DNA of 64,000 nt. Origin: Phanerochaete sordida (taxonomy: Eukaryota > Basidiomycota > Agaricomycetes > Polyporales > Phanerochaetaceae). Each line of letters opens with the position of its first letter. Positions within the stretch are counted from its first letter, which is position 1. The notes under the pieces are model-generated. The model did no database searches. It was not told the origin of the DNA and saw only the letters and a list, made by a program, of their open reading frames with translations. The stretch spans positions 62,001 through 126,000 of the forward strand of contig BPQB01000005.1 in the NCBI GenBank assembly GCA_019973155.2. The letters are read 5' to 3'. Shown here piece by piece: positions 23,022 through 34,867 of the stretch. The position numbers were made by a program, and so were the translations under genes.

Positions 23022-25179
23022 CTAAGTCACAATGTTGGCCATATGCATGTCATACGCTTGTCTGATGAGCTGTTCAGCTGCATCTGATCGTGGCCGTAAG
23101 TCGTAAGGGAAGGGCTTAGGGTGACTACCCAGACTAATCAGCATATCCCCTTGGAAAAAATCATGGGGCACAATCGAACCTTGTGAGAGAGGTGACAAAC
23201 TCGATGGCGGGCTCGACGATGTTTCCCGCAGCATCATGGGCCTTCTGGACCTCGAAGACGGCAAGAATGCGGGCAATGGCGATCCACACCATGTCGCGGG
23301 CCAGGTAACGACCGGGGCAGATGCTGCCAGCGTGGTAAGCACAAGAGCAGTCCGTGCGGAGAGCACATCTCACCGTCGGCCCCAGCCAAAGACGGCGCCC
23401 TGCGAGAAGGTCTCGCCCGCGCCTTCAGGCTTGGGCAGGAATCGTTCAGGTTTGAAGGAACGGGGATCATGATAGTGGCGTTCGTCCCAGGTTATGCTCC
23501 TGTCCCATAGAACATGCTAAGGCGGAAATCTAGCGCGTGATGGCTCGAGACCAACCTGGCGTTGGGTATCACAGTGGCGCCCTTCGGAATGTGCATGCCA
23601 CGGTACTCGTCGTCCTCCATTACTTGATGGGGTACGCCAAGAGGGAGTACTGGGTGCCATCTACCACCCGACAAGGTGAGATCACAGAGCATCTTGCCCA
23701 TTCAACTATCAAGGACGCTCACCTTTGACTTTCTTCAACAATGCATTCGACATACGGAAGCGAGTCTCGGTCAGTGAAATCAGGTAGGCGACCACTCCCG
23801 ACAACCCTCATGATCTCTTCGTGGCCCTTACGCTGCACCTCTGGGTTCAGAAGCATGCATGCGAAGAATGTTGAAAGGGTATGATGGCTCTACATTGATA
23901 TTAGCTGAAGAAATGACCTGCAGGAGTCGTGGGGTATCCGCTTACTGTTTCCGCCCCGCCTGACAAGGGGTCAGACGCTGTCATCGTAAGGCGCATGATA
24001 GAGACATACCCGCAAAGATCTGATACGCCACCATGCTCACATCATACTTGTTCTCAGGTGTGAGCTGTCCCTCGCTGGAAAGGGCTTCTACTTGCTCTGA
24101 CACGATCGACTGTTTTGCCTCGCCAGAGGCCTGCAAGGTATATTATGATTAGTACAGCGAGTCAGGGCGCTGAGGCCCTAGGATCTACACCTACCAGCTG
24201 CTGTTGTACATCAGACACTGAGTTCAACATGCGCTGCATGACTTTCGGCCTTGTCTCTGGAGAGGGCCGTGCGAATGTTAGGCCGCACTGCGTCGCACAA
24301 CGAGCAGTAAAATATACCTGCAATGTATCTGACAAACCATGCCCCCGGAAACCAGGCAGGAAGGTGTTCAACTGGATTTGTGCGTTAGCTCAAACTATTG
24401 GTAGTCAGATCTTGACACTTTACACAACGGAGACACGTCTAGTAGCGATGCTTGCGCCCCGACATGTAGGACCTCGGCAACGTTCTCGGCCGCGCAGAGA
24501 TAGTCATCATCTTCTGAGAGGACACGGTGGCCATATGTGAGTTCCATGATGACTGCAGTTGGGTATCTAAAGCAGATAAGCGTCTGCTGGGAGGTGATGG
24601 AATATCGCTACGATATTCACCGGTGAACATGGCGTTCCATGGCCTCAGGCTTGTTGAGTAGACCGTAAAGCAAGACACATGCCTCCTGCTCCTCTACAAG
24701 TCTGTATGTGGACACCTTCTCTTTCTCGAACGGGGCCTGGAGCATCTTGCGCTGCTTTCGAAAATACGGACCGTAAGGCAGGTACACGAGCAGGTCCTTC
24801 CATCCGAGCCTACCAAGTCTTTCAGCGCATGCATTGGAAGATGATATACTATACAGCACCTTTCATACATGGGAAAGCTTGGGCGGTCGGCGTACTTGAA
24901 GCTCCGCTTTTCGAGCAAGTCCGTGACTGCTTCCTGGCTACACAGCACCACGACGCGTTTCCCTAGGGTGTTCAGAGATATGACATCTCCGAAGGATTGA
25001 GACCACTCGTGAAAAACTTGTGCAGCGTCGTTGATGTCCGGCATAGTTCTGAGATGCCCTATCACCGAGTCCGCCGGGGGGCCTGGTGGGTATGGAAGCC
25101 TTGGGCGGCGCCGACGCGCGATCTGCGCAAGGATTAAGACGCATATAACGCCGAGGGCAGCTAGGGTCGCTAGGTTCAT
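23022..25179 (-). CDS. Cytochrome P450 monooxygenase (CYP-1)
   Basis: Multi-exon P450 of roughly 510 aa. The N-terminal anchor is ATLAALGVICVLILAQIA, then a basic stretch and the hinge [18 protein letters not shown]. Further landmarks: GWKDLLVYLPYGPYFRKQR, MELTYGHRVLSEDDD, HLPAWFPGAWFVRYIA, I-helix AGGAET (split by an intron), the K-helix ExxR as [20 protein letters not shown], and heme loop FGWGRR|ICPGRYLA with Cys as the iron ligand. Both catalytic signatures are intact. The family resembles Agaricomycete P450s annotated as O-methylsterigmatocystin oxidoreductase-like; the substrate cannot be predicted. It probably acts at the ER membrane. The start at 25,179 is the first ATG before the anchor. 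Several introns were confirmed by frame restoration, including one near 24,256-24,320 that must use an internal acceptor. Confidence 0.88.
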
Positions 25180-26049
25180 TGTCGCTGGCGTTGGAGGGGG
25201 GACGGCTGAGGGAGATGGCGTAGCCACTGTCTTATCTCACTGGCCGTTCCCATTCGTGTGAGCCATGGCATGTGCATATGGACGAAGAAGAGGAGCAGAA
25301 GTGCTCCTGTGGCTCTCTAGGTTTGACAGAAGAGTATTGTATCAGTGTATGCGAGGGAAAGTAGACTGCATTACGGCACGTACCTTCGCGGCCGTTCACA
25401 GGCCAGCACGTTCGCTCCGCGGTCACCAGTCATAGATTGAACAAAAAGTTCACACTATTCTGCCAAGATCCAAACAATGAAGTCACGGCTGCCAGTGGTC
25501 TGCAGTCGGGGCGGTCCAGATGTCTGCGTTTTGAACTTACGCGCAAACTCGCCCTCGCCGCGTATAATACAGTACTAGCCGCTCTCACTGGGACACAGGG
25601 TCTCATGTAACACGGCCAAGAGCTTCAGCTTGTTGAGTGCAAGAGTGAAAATTGAATTTTCATAATCGCCGTGGTATATCCGTGCACAGTGCACACGAGG
25701 GTCACACGAGGACCAGCCTGCGCGCATTTCCGTAGCCAGCTTCGCGTAACACTGGGGCTCCACCAGCTATCCTCTTCCTTGGAATATAAGCTTTTCTCAG
25801 TCGCGATTTACAGCACAAGCACACGAAATGCGTACCTTGTAGGTGGGCAACGTCGTGGATGCCAGAAGGAAGGACCTCAGGAGAGGTGCTCGAGGTGCCT
25901 GACGAGACGTGTCTCGGGCACGTGCTGCGCGGTTACACAAGCACCCACAACCGCCAGGCTCTTCACCGTTCTCCTTCCTCCTCCTCGAGCACGTACACTC
26001 CGTCCTTGCCTTCGTACTCCACATCTCCTCACAAGGGTACCGTCGCGCT
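25180..26049. other. Divergent intergenic region, CYP-1 / sugar transporter
   Basis: About 870 bp. It contains GGAATATAAGC near 25,780 and a pyrimidine-rich leader (CTCCTTCCTCCTCCTCGAGC near 25,973) before the transporter start. No gene was recognised. Confidence 0.4.
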
Positions 26050-28020
26050 ATGGCGGAGAACCCGCATGCATTCACGGGGTATGGCTGGGCGTGTTGTCTC
26101 TGGATCCTCGTCGTGTCCTTCCAGGTCAGTCTCCTGTGAGGACCTCCACGCACCTCGCCTGACCTCCCTGCCTAGGTATTCCATCCATTATTTGCTTAGA
26201 CCCGCGACTCTTACCTCCATTCCCTCAGTACGGCTACCACATCTCTGCGCTGAACCAAATACAAGCAGTGCTAAGCTGCCGGGATGACCCCACTGGCGCG
26301 ATACCGCCGGAAGGGTATGGCCTTCCGACGTGCATCCCGATGAGCGACGCGACTTTCAGCGTGGTAACTGCTGTCTACACCGTCGGCGGCCTCCTTGGCA
26401 GCCTTGTCGCCAACGTCGTCATGGACCGCGCCGGCCGTAAGGGTGCTGTCCAGGCGAGCTCCGCGCTCTTCGTCCTCGGCGCCGCAATTATGAGCTCCGC
26501 CGCCTCGCTTTGGCCGCTCATCATCGGAAGGTGCGTAGCACGTTGGGTCGTGCGTCGATGTCAAGAGGCTGAACGGATGTGGACAGAGTACTTGTTGGCG
26601 TCGGCGCGGGTTTCGGTCTCTGCGTCGGGCCCATCTTCCTCTCTGAGATTGCGCCCAGCAAGATCCAGGGTGCCGTCGGTGCGTTATCCTTGCTTTCTCA
26701 TGAAGCACTCATACATACCACCTTGCAGGCGTGCTCACGCAGTTCGCAATCGTCATTGGGATCATGATCACGCAGGCAATGGGTCTCAGGCTTGCCACGC
26801 CACATGAGTGGCGGCTTGTGCTTGTCTTCTCCGCTGCACTTTCGTTCGGGCAGCTGTTGCTTAGCCCGCTCATTGTGGAGTCGCCCGTCTGGCTTCACCG
26901 CCGTGGGCTCCTCACAGACAAGGCCGCCGCGTCGCGCAAGCTCTGGGCCATGGACGAGGTACTTGCAAACGAACCTGACTGTTAGTGCTTTTCGTCGCGT
27001 GCGGTGATCCTGTATGCTCATCGTGTGCCCGGCAGTCCCGTCAGATAGCCCGCATGATCCGCTCCTTGGCGACGTCGAGCGGGACGCGGAGGATCTCGAC
27101 GTTACCGGACAATCTAAGGACACTGAAGATCACCAGGCTGCCATCTCGATACTGCAACTCTTCACCGCGCGCGAGCTGCAAAGGCCTCTCATCATCGTTT
27201 GTTTCTCCATGTTGTGCCAGCAGCTCTCTGGTGTCAATGCTGGTATGTATTCGCGTGCTCATTGGTCCTTCAAGACTAGCTGACGTGAAGCAGTTCTGTA
27301 TTACAGCAACGACATCCTCTCGAAGGCGCTGCCCGACATTGGCCCGTTCGTCTCGCTCGGCATCACCATTGTGAACGTCATCATGACCTTCCCGCCCATC
27401 TTCCTCATCGAGGTGCGCACGCGACTTCCTTGCTACCGCTCTTTTACTGACCACCGACTGCTCTGTCCTCACAGAGACTTGGAAGGAAGACCCTCCTGTC
27501 GATGTCCGCTGGCGGCGCGCTCCTGTCGCTCGTAGGCGTCGGGTATGGCCTCGACACGGGAGTCGTCGCCCTTGCGAGCATCACGATCTTGACCTTCGTC
27601 GCGTACGTCAGACGTGACGCACAGCCTCTGCACGCGCTGACACGCTGCTGCTTGCAGCTCGTTCGCGATAGGCATCGGCCCAGTCCCATTCGTGATGATC
27701 CCGGAGGTCTCGCCTCGCCACGTATGTGCCACCCCTGTCGCGTCCGCTACCTCATGTTGACGCCCAGACTTGCAGGCGGTCTCTGCACTGTCGTCCGTCG
27801 GACTCTCGCTCAACTGTAAGTCATCACTCGTACAACGCGATCCTGGCGGGCTGACAAGTTGTGAATAGGGATCGCGAACTTCCTCGTCGGCCTCGTCTTC
27901 CTGCCCCTGCGCAATCAGCTCTCGGGCGGCGACCCGTACAAGGAGGGCCGCATATTCTACGTCTTCGCTGCCATGCTTGGGTTCTGCACTTTCGTTCTGT
28001 TCCAATTCTACAGGGGTTAG
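26050..28020 (+). CDS. MFS sugar transporter
   Basis: About eleven exons, roughly 480 aa, with 12 predicted membrane helices. Sugar-porter signatures: GGLLGSLVANVVMDRAGRKG (loop 2-3 G-x-x-x-D-R-x-G-R-K), PIFLSEIAPSKIQGAVG (the PESPR/IAPxxxRG-like site), VESPVWLHRRG before the central loop, CQQLSGVNAVLYYSND (QQxSGxNxxxYYS in helix 7), ERLGRKTLL, and FVMIPEVSPRHA. The central loop is acidic (DVERDAEDLDVTGQSKDTED). It begins MAENPHAFTGYGWACCLWIL and ends FQFYRG. It resembles the GLUT-like fungal carriers related to yeast Vps73/YBR241C more than the main hexose transporters; substrate and membrane (plasma or vacuolar) are not certain. The intron after ANEPD restores frame to FPSDSPHDPLL. Confidence 0.87.
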
Positions 28021-28422
28021 CCTGGGAGGCAAAGAAGTTGCTCTCGAGGCTCTTTTACAATGCAGTCGGACTTCGGATGTACAATAACTTTCACTGGTCT
28101 TGGAGCGCGGTCAGCCTGGTCGCTGTAATATACGACGTACTACAGAGCTGGAAAGATCACATCAGGCAAAGCGGAAGACTGGATCCACTGGTACAACACT
28201 GCACGTCGCTTTTGCACTATGCAGCCGAGGCGTCGTTCACACAAACCATGTTTCCTTTCCGGTATATATAATTACAACAGTCGTCCTGGGAGGGTCCTCG
28301 AGGCAGGCGACGCTCATCGGTAATGTAGGAGGTAGATACTAGAGGCATAGGGCGCGCGAGACAGGTCGATACTAGCACTAAGATACAAGAGAATAAATAC
28401 CCGTCGCTCTCGTCATCTTGAA
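28021..28422. other. Convergent 3' intergenic region
   Basis: About 400 bp between the transporter and CDC50 stops, AT-richer than coding DNA. It includes GGTATATATAATTACAAC near 28,261. No gene was recognised. Confidence 0.4.
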
Positions 28423-29888
28423 TCACCGGTTCCACGACAGGAGCGACATGTCGCCCGCTTTCCTGTGGGGGACGTCAGCGTGTGGGACAGTGGGCGATGG
28501 GGGGCAACAGACCTTGGTCGTATCATGTGCCGGATCGTGCCCGCCACCGCGAGGGCGACGAAGAGCGCCGCGGTCGCGACGTACGCCCAGCCGAGGAACG
28601 GGTTCTTGCCGCCGATCCAGGAGACGGTCGTGATCACGACGGACTTGGTGCCGCGGTACGACTGCACGGGGTAGTCTGCCGGGGCGTCAGCAACGTCAGA
28701 GCACCCACGAAGGCCGCACAAAGCCGAAACGCACTGAGGTAGGCGACGATCTGGTAGCGCCCCTGCGGCAGCTTGTCGTTGTCGTTCCGGCCCCAGAGCT
28801 TCGTGAACGTCGGCAGGCCCGCGGTGCGCATCCAGTTCTGGAAATGCTCGTCCTCCTTCAGGTTCGGCGGCGGGATTGATGAGTTGTAAGCCGGGAAGCG
28901 CACGCGCCAGTTCGGCGGCGGCGCGATGTCGTTGATGTCGTAGCCCGGCGTCGAGGCGTATTTCTTCGCCTCGCCCGGCCACGCAATGCCCTTCTCTGAC
29001 CAAATATAGCTCGTGGCGCCGTTACCCGCGGTGGCGGAAGTCAGGTTGCTGTAGGTGTCTGCAGCCGCGCGGTTGAGTACAGATAGGGACACTCGCGGAC
29101 AAAGCGCGTACCGTTGAACACCGAGTTGGCAATGAGACCACACGGGTAGATAGCTTTCTGGTCGGAACCGTCGCCCTCCGTGGTGATGGGCTTGCAGTCC
29201 CCAGAGTTCAGATCTGAATTACTGACAAAGTCTCCTTTCAGCTGGTTCATGTCGATGCTCTTGACATAGCGCCGGTGGTTTTGGAAGAAGTTCGTCATCT
29301 TGTAGTACAGGAGCACGGTGGGGTCAAGGTCGTAAGGGATGTCGAACTGCATGTAGCACTGCTGTGTCATTCCCACAGGCGCGGAGGGATCGTTGACGAA
29401 GGCGAACTGCGGAGGAGAGAACGGCGCGTGGGCGTGCCCCGCCCTCAGACGATAGTTGTAGTGCGGCATCTCCACAAAGTTGAGGCTTGTGTTCGATGCT
29501 GACGCGGTTTGGTTTTCACATAACGTGTAGTCCAGTGTAATTTCGGTGACCTGCAAGGCGGTGAGTGCGGGGGTGCGGCGATGGGTGGGACCTGCGTACC
29601 AGCCCGCTCCCCCAGATGAGGAGACCACCGACGGGGGCAAATATGATGCCAATGATGAGGAGTGTCGGGAGCACGGTCTTGGGGGTGAGGATGGGCTGCC
29701 ATGCCTTGAGTCGCTGCTGCTTGAAGGCAGTATCTAGGCGTCACGGGCAAGTGTGAGCGGGCACTCCGGGACGTTGTGAGGCGGGACGTACTCGCTGGTT
29801 TCCGCCAGTTGCCCTTCTCTTTCTTTGGCTGTTCGTCCTGAGCCTGGTCTCCGTCTGTCCGCCCGCGGTTTCGTCTGAAGAGAGCCAT
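28423..29888 (-). CDS. CDC50: P4-ATPase flippase beta subunit, CDC50/LEM3 family
   Basis: Multi-exon gene for about 400 aa with two membrane helices. The N-terminal cytosolic part is [15 protein letters not shown], then [21 protein letters not shown], a family hallmark. TM1 is [20 protein letters not shown]. The large lumenal domain has [26 protein letters not shown], the Cys residues usual in the family and several NxS/T sites. Next come [11 protein letters not shown] and [13 protein letters not shown], then FTKLWGR and [20 protein letters not shown]2 ([20 protein letters not shown]) and a short tail ending [11 protein letters not shown]50 proteins are obligate partners of P4-ATPases, needed for ER exit and phospholipid flipping. 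A telo-box-like GGTTAGGGTTACC lies about 140 bp upstream of the start. Confidence 0.93.
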
Positions 29889-30224
29889 GATAGTACAAAG
29901 AGGAGGAGAGGGAAGATGAGAACCGGGACGAGGTGTAAGGCTGCGCTGCCTGAGACCGGCGGCAAGTGTCACATCGGCCGCTGACGCCTCGCAGCATAAC
30001 ACCGCTGACTAACACCGCCACCCAGGTTAGGGTTACCCGTCCCGACCCCCACCACCTCCGACCACCTCCGGGACGTCCACCACGGCCTAGCAGCTCATTG
30101 CATCACGCCAGAACAAGAGAATTGGTATATTCTACATCTATCCAAGAAACACCGATGAGTGGGTATGAGGATCGCATGGCTATAAAGGCGTTATCGTCGT
30201 GAACTGAGCAGACCCCTGCGACAT
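29889..30224. other. Intergenic region upstream of CDC50
   Basis: About 335 bp between the CDC50 start and the Hook stop. GGTTAGGGTTACC at about 30,026 is a telo-box-like site. No gene was recognised. Confidence 0.45.
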
Positions 30225-33200
30225 TTATCGCCGTAGTGTCTGTCCGAGCTGCGCAAATCGTCAATACGAGCACTCGAAACAAGAAGCGGGACGCTCACGT
30301 TTCGCCGCTGCTGCCCAAGCCAACTGGTGGGACCTGGACGCTGCTGCTGCTTCGCAAGGTGGTTCCGCACGACGTCCATGCCATGGCTGTGGATGATGCT
30401 CAGCATCAACGCCTGCTCGCGCTGGTAACGCTTGGTCATCTCGGTCATGAGTCGCTATGGGGAAGACTGTCAGGCAACGGCGTCTCGAGGCGACATGTCC
30501 ACGCACCTCTTTGCGGGCTATCTCTTCTTCGAGGATCTTGACTTTTGCGGAGTCTTCTCCACTGTCGCCATACACGCCCTGCCCAAGATAATCAGAACGT
30601 GAACATCCAGCTCCACGGATGCAACTTACCGATACGATCCCCTTCTTCGCCTGCTCCTCCTTGAACAGCTTGTCCTGCTGCTTGATGAACTGCCGCGCCT
30701 TGTTCAGCTTCTCCTGCACCGTCCTGTACTGCTCCTGCAGCGTGATCTGGTCCTCGTGCATCTTGAGCAGGCGCTGCTTGACGTCCTCGGGGATGTCCTT
30801 GCCCGACAGCGACGAGCGCAGGTCGCTGATGTCCCGCTCGCGCTGCAGCATGCGGTCGCGTTGATCGAGCCCCTCGCTTTGCATGTTCACCTTCTCGAGG
30901 AGCAGCGCGTTGACCTGCTCGAGCTGCATCTTGTTCTTCTCCGACAGCTCCCGGATGTGGTCGTGCAGCTTCTGCACCTCCGTCTCCAGTCCGGCCTTGT
31001 CCTCGCTGACGGACTCGCGAAGGGACGCGAGGATCTCGAGTTGGTCCTTGTGGACGAGGTTGACTATCGAGGCGATCAGCGGGGTGCCCTTGTTACGCAT
31101 ATACTAGACTCTTACGGTCAGACTTCGCAATCGTGAGCTCTTTGCTCTGGGTCTGGAATTTGACTTCCAGCTCAGCATGCTCCTTGCGGAGGGCATCAAG
31201 CTGCTCGACAGTCTCGTTAAGCCGCTGGCGGAGTGCAATGGCGGCCTCAGGCCTGAGACACTCGTCAGCGCAACCTCGCCACGGAACCGCACCAAACCAC
31301 ATACCCGTCTCCAAGCGCCTTCCCGCTCCGGATCTCCTCCAGGTCGTTCTGCAGGACGAGCTTCTCGCGGTGCGCGGCGAGGTAGTCCTGCTCGTAGCGC
31401 GCCTTCATGCGGTTCGCGTCCTCGAGCAGGTTCTCGAGCACGAGCACGCGGCTCGCGTCCGCCTCCTGCCGCTTGACCGCCTCGAGCTCGCGCTGCAGCT
31501 TGCGCACCTGGATCTTGAGGTCCGTCATCGTCGTGCCCGCGAGCGCCGCGTCGAGCTCTTCGCCGAGCCCGTGCGCCTCCGCGTCGTCGTCGAGCTCGTC
31601 CACCTGCGCCGCCCCGTCCGCCGTGAGCTCGTCGAGCGTCATCTCGTCCGTGTTCCGCGCGGGCTCCTCGCCCTCGGCCGCCGCCGCTGCTGGGCGCGTG
31701 CGCGGTGTTGAGGCAACGGGACGGTGTGAGGTCAGCTCGAGTTCGCGTACACGCTCCTGGTACAGCTCCAGAGTTTCGTTATCCCGCTGGCGTTCCTCTT
31801 GCGTCAACTTAAGCTTCGCTTTAGTTTGGTCGAGCTCGAAGCGCAGCGTGTCAAGCTCCTTGCTTCGTGTAGAAGCCTTGCCCTCGAGCTCGGCGATCTG
31901 CGTCTTGTAAGACTCCATCAGCGGCTTGAATGCCGCAACCTTCCGGTATTCCTCCTCCAGAGACGCGTTCTTGTCGACAAGATCCGCGTTTTGTTTCTCC
32001 AGAGCCTAGCAAACACTGTCACCCATGGACACCGAATTCGGTCGCTGTATGCACATACCCGAACTTGTTGTCTGAGGTCAGCACCTTCCTGGAGCTTCTT
32101 CTTGTACTTCTCCATGACGTTCTCGGTCTTCTGCAGCTTATCCGCTGTGTGCCGATACCTACGCAGAGTCAGCGCATGCAAGTCGTGTAGCAGCATGCCA
32201 CACGCACTCGTCGAGCTGATCCTTGAGCCGCGCAGCTTCGTCCGCCTGGGACTGCAGCTCGTCCACTCTCCGCTTGAGGTCACTCACAGTGCCTGTCTGC
32301 TTGTCGAGCTCCGCCTCGGCCATTGCGAGATTGTCTTCACTCTTCTGGCTAACATCCTCCGAGTCTATGAGCCGGGCAGCCAGGAAGCACGGTGCACGAC
32401 TCACAGTTCGCCGCGTAGCCGGTCGAGCTCGGCGCGGAGCAGCGCGTCGCCGCGGCTGTCGACCCGCCGGTCCTCCGCGTCGTGCTGCGCCTGGCGCGCC
32501 TGCGCGAGCGCGTCCTCCTTCTCCTGCACGATGTCGTCGAAGTTTGTCTGCAGCGTGCGGTGCTCGGCGAGCAGTGTCTGGTACACCTGCTCGAGTGTCT
32601 CCTTCTCGGACGCAATTCGGGATCGTTCTAGCTGGATCTGATAGTAGTGGTCGTCTCTGCACATGTGCGTTAGCGTCGTCAGTACAACAGGAGGCGATTA
32701 CCACTCACTCGGTCATGGTCGTCTCGGGGTCCCGCGCTGCGCCAGACGCCTTGACTTTCGCCATAACCTGGAGGCCGTCATTTGATTGACTCGTCTCGTG
32801 GGGCATGGATACTCACCTGCTCAATCGCCTTCATGAGCGCGTGCTGCTCCGTCTCCGTCAGTATCTGGATGCGCTCGATGATCTCCTTGTTGTTCTCGCA
32901 CTGCACCGCGATGGCGATGGTGAGGCGGCACATGACGAGCAGCGCGGGGACGTTGCTGTCCTGCGCGATCGCCTGGAGGTCGGGCACGTCCAGCGCGCCG
33001 GTGGGCTGGCGGAGCACGTCCGCGAAGTACTGCGTCATGAGCCGGTACAGCCGCTTCAGCGCGCTGAAGCGGAGCACCCAGTTCTCGGACGGCTGCGCGG
33101 ACGGCCGCGTCGGCTGCCGGAAGTAGTCTGCGTCGCTACGGCGCTGGTGAGCGGGGGCGCCGCGGCGAGGTGCGGGAGCGGGGCGTACACGAGAGAGAGC

Positions 33201-33319
33201 ACCTCGAAGAGCGCGGCGCCGTCCGAAAGGTCCGCGACGGACGAGACGGGCCTCGCGAGGTCGAACGTCGCCAGGAAGGCGAGGAACGCGTTGAGCTCCT
33301 TGCGCTGCGCGTCTGACAT
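30225..33319 (-). CDS. Hook family dynein/early-endosome adaptor
   Basis: Multi-exon gene for about 900 aa. The N-terminal globular Hook (calponin-homology-like) domain spans about residues 1-165: MSDAQRKELNAFLAFLATFD, DLSDGAALFEVLSLVYAPLP, VLRFSALKRLYRLMTQYFAD, IAIAVQCENNKEIIERIQIL. The rest is nearly continuous coiled coil, rich in Glu/Lys/Gln/Leu, with an acidic linker near 31,560-31,690. The C terminus has QREQALMLSIIHSHGMDVV and SWLGQQRRN, spliced to LGQTLRR-stop across a last intron (acceptor near 30,244). Fungal Hook proteins (HookA, Hok1) connect early endosomes to dynein and kinesin-3 in hyphae. It is divergent from the cyclase gene, with 319 bp between starts. Confidence 0.9.
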
Positions 33320-33638
33320 CGCGGCAGTCGATCAGGGCGGAGGCGTCGCAAGCGTCGTGCGGGGGTCGTGTGGCTGTATGCGGGCGGGCAGGGTGTGGCT
33401 GAGCAGCGCAGATGGAGAGCGGACGTAGCCTGGCAACTGCGAGCGAGTGCGCCGCTGTGTGGTCGCGGTCAAAGTGGGCGCGTGGTAGCGCCGACTCGGA
33501 TCGCGCCTGCCTGCAGCGCCCCGGCGCGGTCGCTCATCGCCTTCCTCATGGCACCCATGACTCTCTCTGATTCTCGGTTTCATGCCTATAAAGGCTGCCC
33601 TGGCGCGTGCTACTCACGCAACCCACCTCTCGACGGCC
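33320..33638. promoter_or_regulatory. Divergent promoter region, Hook / RNA cyclase, with TATA box
   Basis: 319 bp between the divergent starts. A TATA-like GCCTATAAAGGC is at about 33,585-33,596, some 50 bp before the cyclase ATG and oriented toward it. Confidence 0.55.
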
Positions 33639-34867
33639 ATGTCTAGCACACTCATCGACGGAAGCGTCCTCGAGGGCGGCGGCCAGCTCGTTCGCAATGC
33701 CTTCGCCCTCTCCGCGCTGCTGCAGAAGCCCATCACCATAGAGAAGATCCGCGGCAAGAGAAAGCCCCCAGGACTGAGGGCGCAGCACGCGGCAGGTGCG
33801 TCTGCCGCTCGTACACCCAGGCACTCTCTGACATCCACCGCAGGCCTGAAGCTCGTCGCCGAGATCTGCGCCGGCGAGCTGCGCGGCGCCGAGCTCAAGT
33901 CGACGTCCGTGCACCTCACGCCGGGCGCGCCGCGCGCGGGGGCGTACGCCGCGGACCCGCACACGGCGGGCAGCACGACGCTGCTCCTGCAGATCGCGTA
34001 CCCGTGCCTGCTCTTCGCGCGCGGCGGCGCGCCGAGCGAGCTGCGCGTGCGCGGCGGGACGAACGCGGCGCACGCGCCGCAGGCGGACTACGCCGAGCAC
34101 GTCCTGCTCCCGTTCCTGCGCGCGCACTTCCGCGTCGACACGCACCTCGCCGTGCGCCGCCGCGGGTACTACCCCAAGGGCGGCGGCGAGCTCTGCGTGC
34201 GCGTCCAGCCGGTGCGCGAGTCGCTCCCCGCGATCGACGTCACGGCGCGCGGGGCGGTCGTCGCGATCAGTGGGAAGGCGTACGTCGCTGGATACCCGGC
34301 GGAGAAGGCGGAGCTGATCCGCGCGGCTGCCCAGGAGAAGCTTGTCGCGGCGGGCGTCGACCCCGCGATCATCGACATCGCTGCGGTGCTCGAGAAGCCC
34401 GAGGACGCCATCGGCAAGGGCTGCGGTATTGTGCTGTGGGCAGACACCGATACGGGCTGTCGGCTCGGGGGTAGCTCAACCTGGGAGCGCGGGACAAACC
34501 TCGCGGGTCTTGGCACGTCTGCGGCGGCCGAACTCCTCCGCAATATGGAGCACGGCGGCTGCGTGGACGAATATCTACAGGTCAGTACGTTTACGGAGAC
34601 ACACGATGTGATGGTTCTCATTGTTTTCAGGACCAAATCATCATCTTCATGGTGTTGGCCAAGGGAAAGTCAACTGTCCGAACCGGGCCAATAACATTGC
34701 ACACGAAGTAAGTCGCCACAGGCTTACCTGGTTTCGAGATTGCTCAACTCCCCTCAAGGACGGCCATGTTCATCGCCGAAAAACTCACAGACGCTACCTT
34801 CTCGGTCCAGGAGGAAGCAGACGGGACGTGTTTACTCTCATGTGAGGGTATAGGATATTCCGTATGA
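33639..34867 (+). CDS. RTCA: RNA 3'-terminal phosphate cyclase
   Basis: Five exons (33639-33795, 33844-34580, 34631-34707, 34759-34867 are the coding blocks I could fix; the count may be four) give 359 aa. Family motifs: LEGGGQLVRNAFALSALL, IRGKRKPPGLRAQHAAGLKL, HTAGSTTLLLQIAYPCLLF, RGGTNAAHAPQADYAEHVLL, RRRGYYPKGGGELCVRV, and GCGIVLWADTDTGCRLGG. The GLRAQH motif places it with true RtcA cyclases and not with the ribosome-biogenesis paralogue Rcl1. The enzyme turns RNA 3'-phosphates into 2',3'-cyclic phosphates using ATP. The last exon (TAMFIAEKLTD to GIGYSV) overlaps the left end of a tandem duplication, and a diverged copy of its end is found near 39,031. The stop is only 45 bp from the convergent CYP-A stop. 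Confidence 0.92.
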
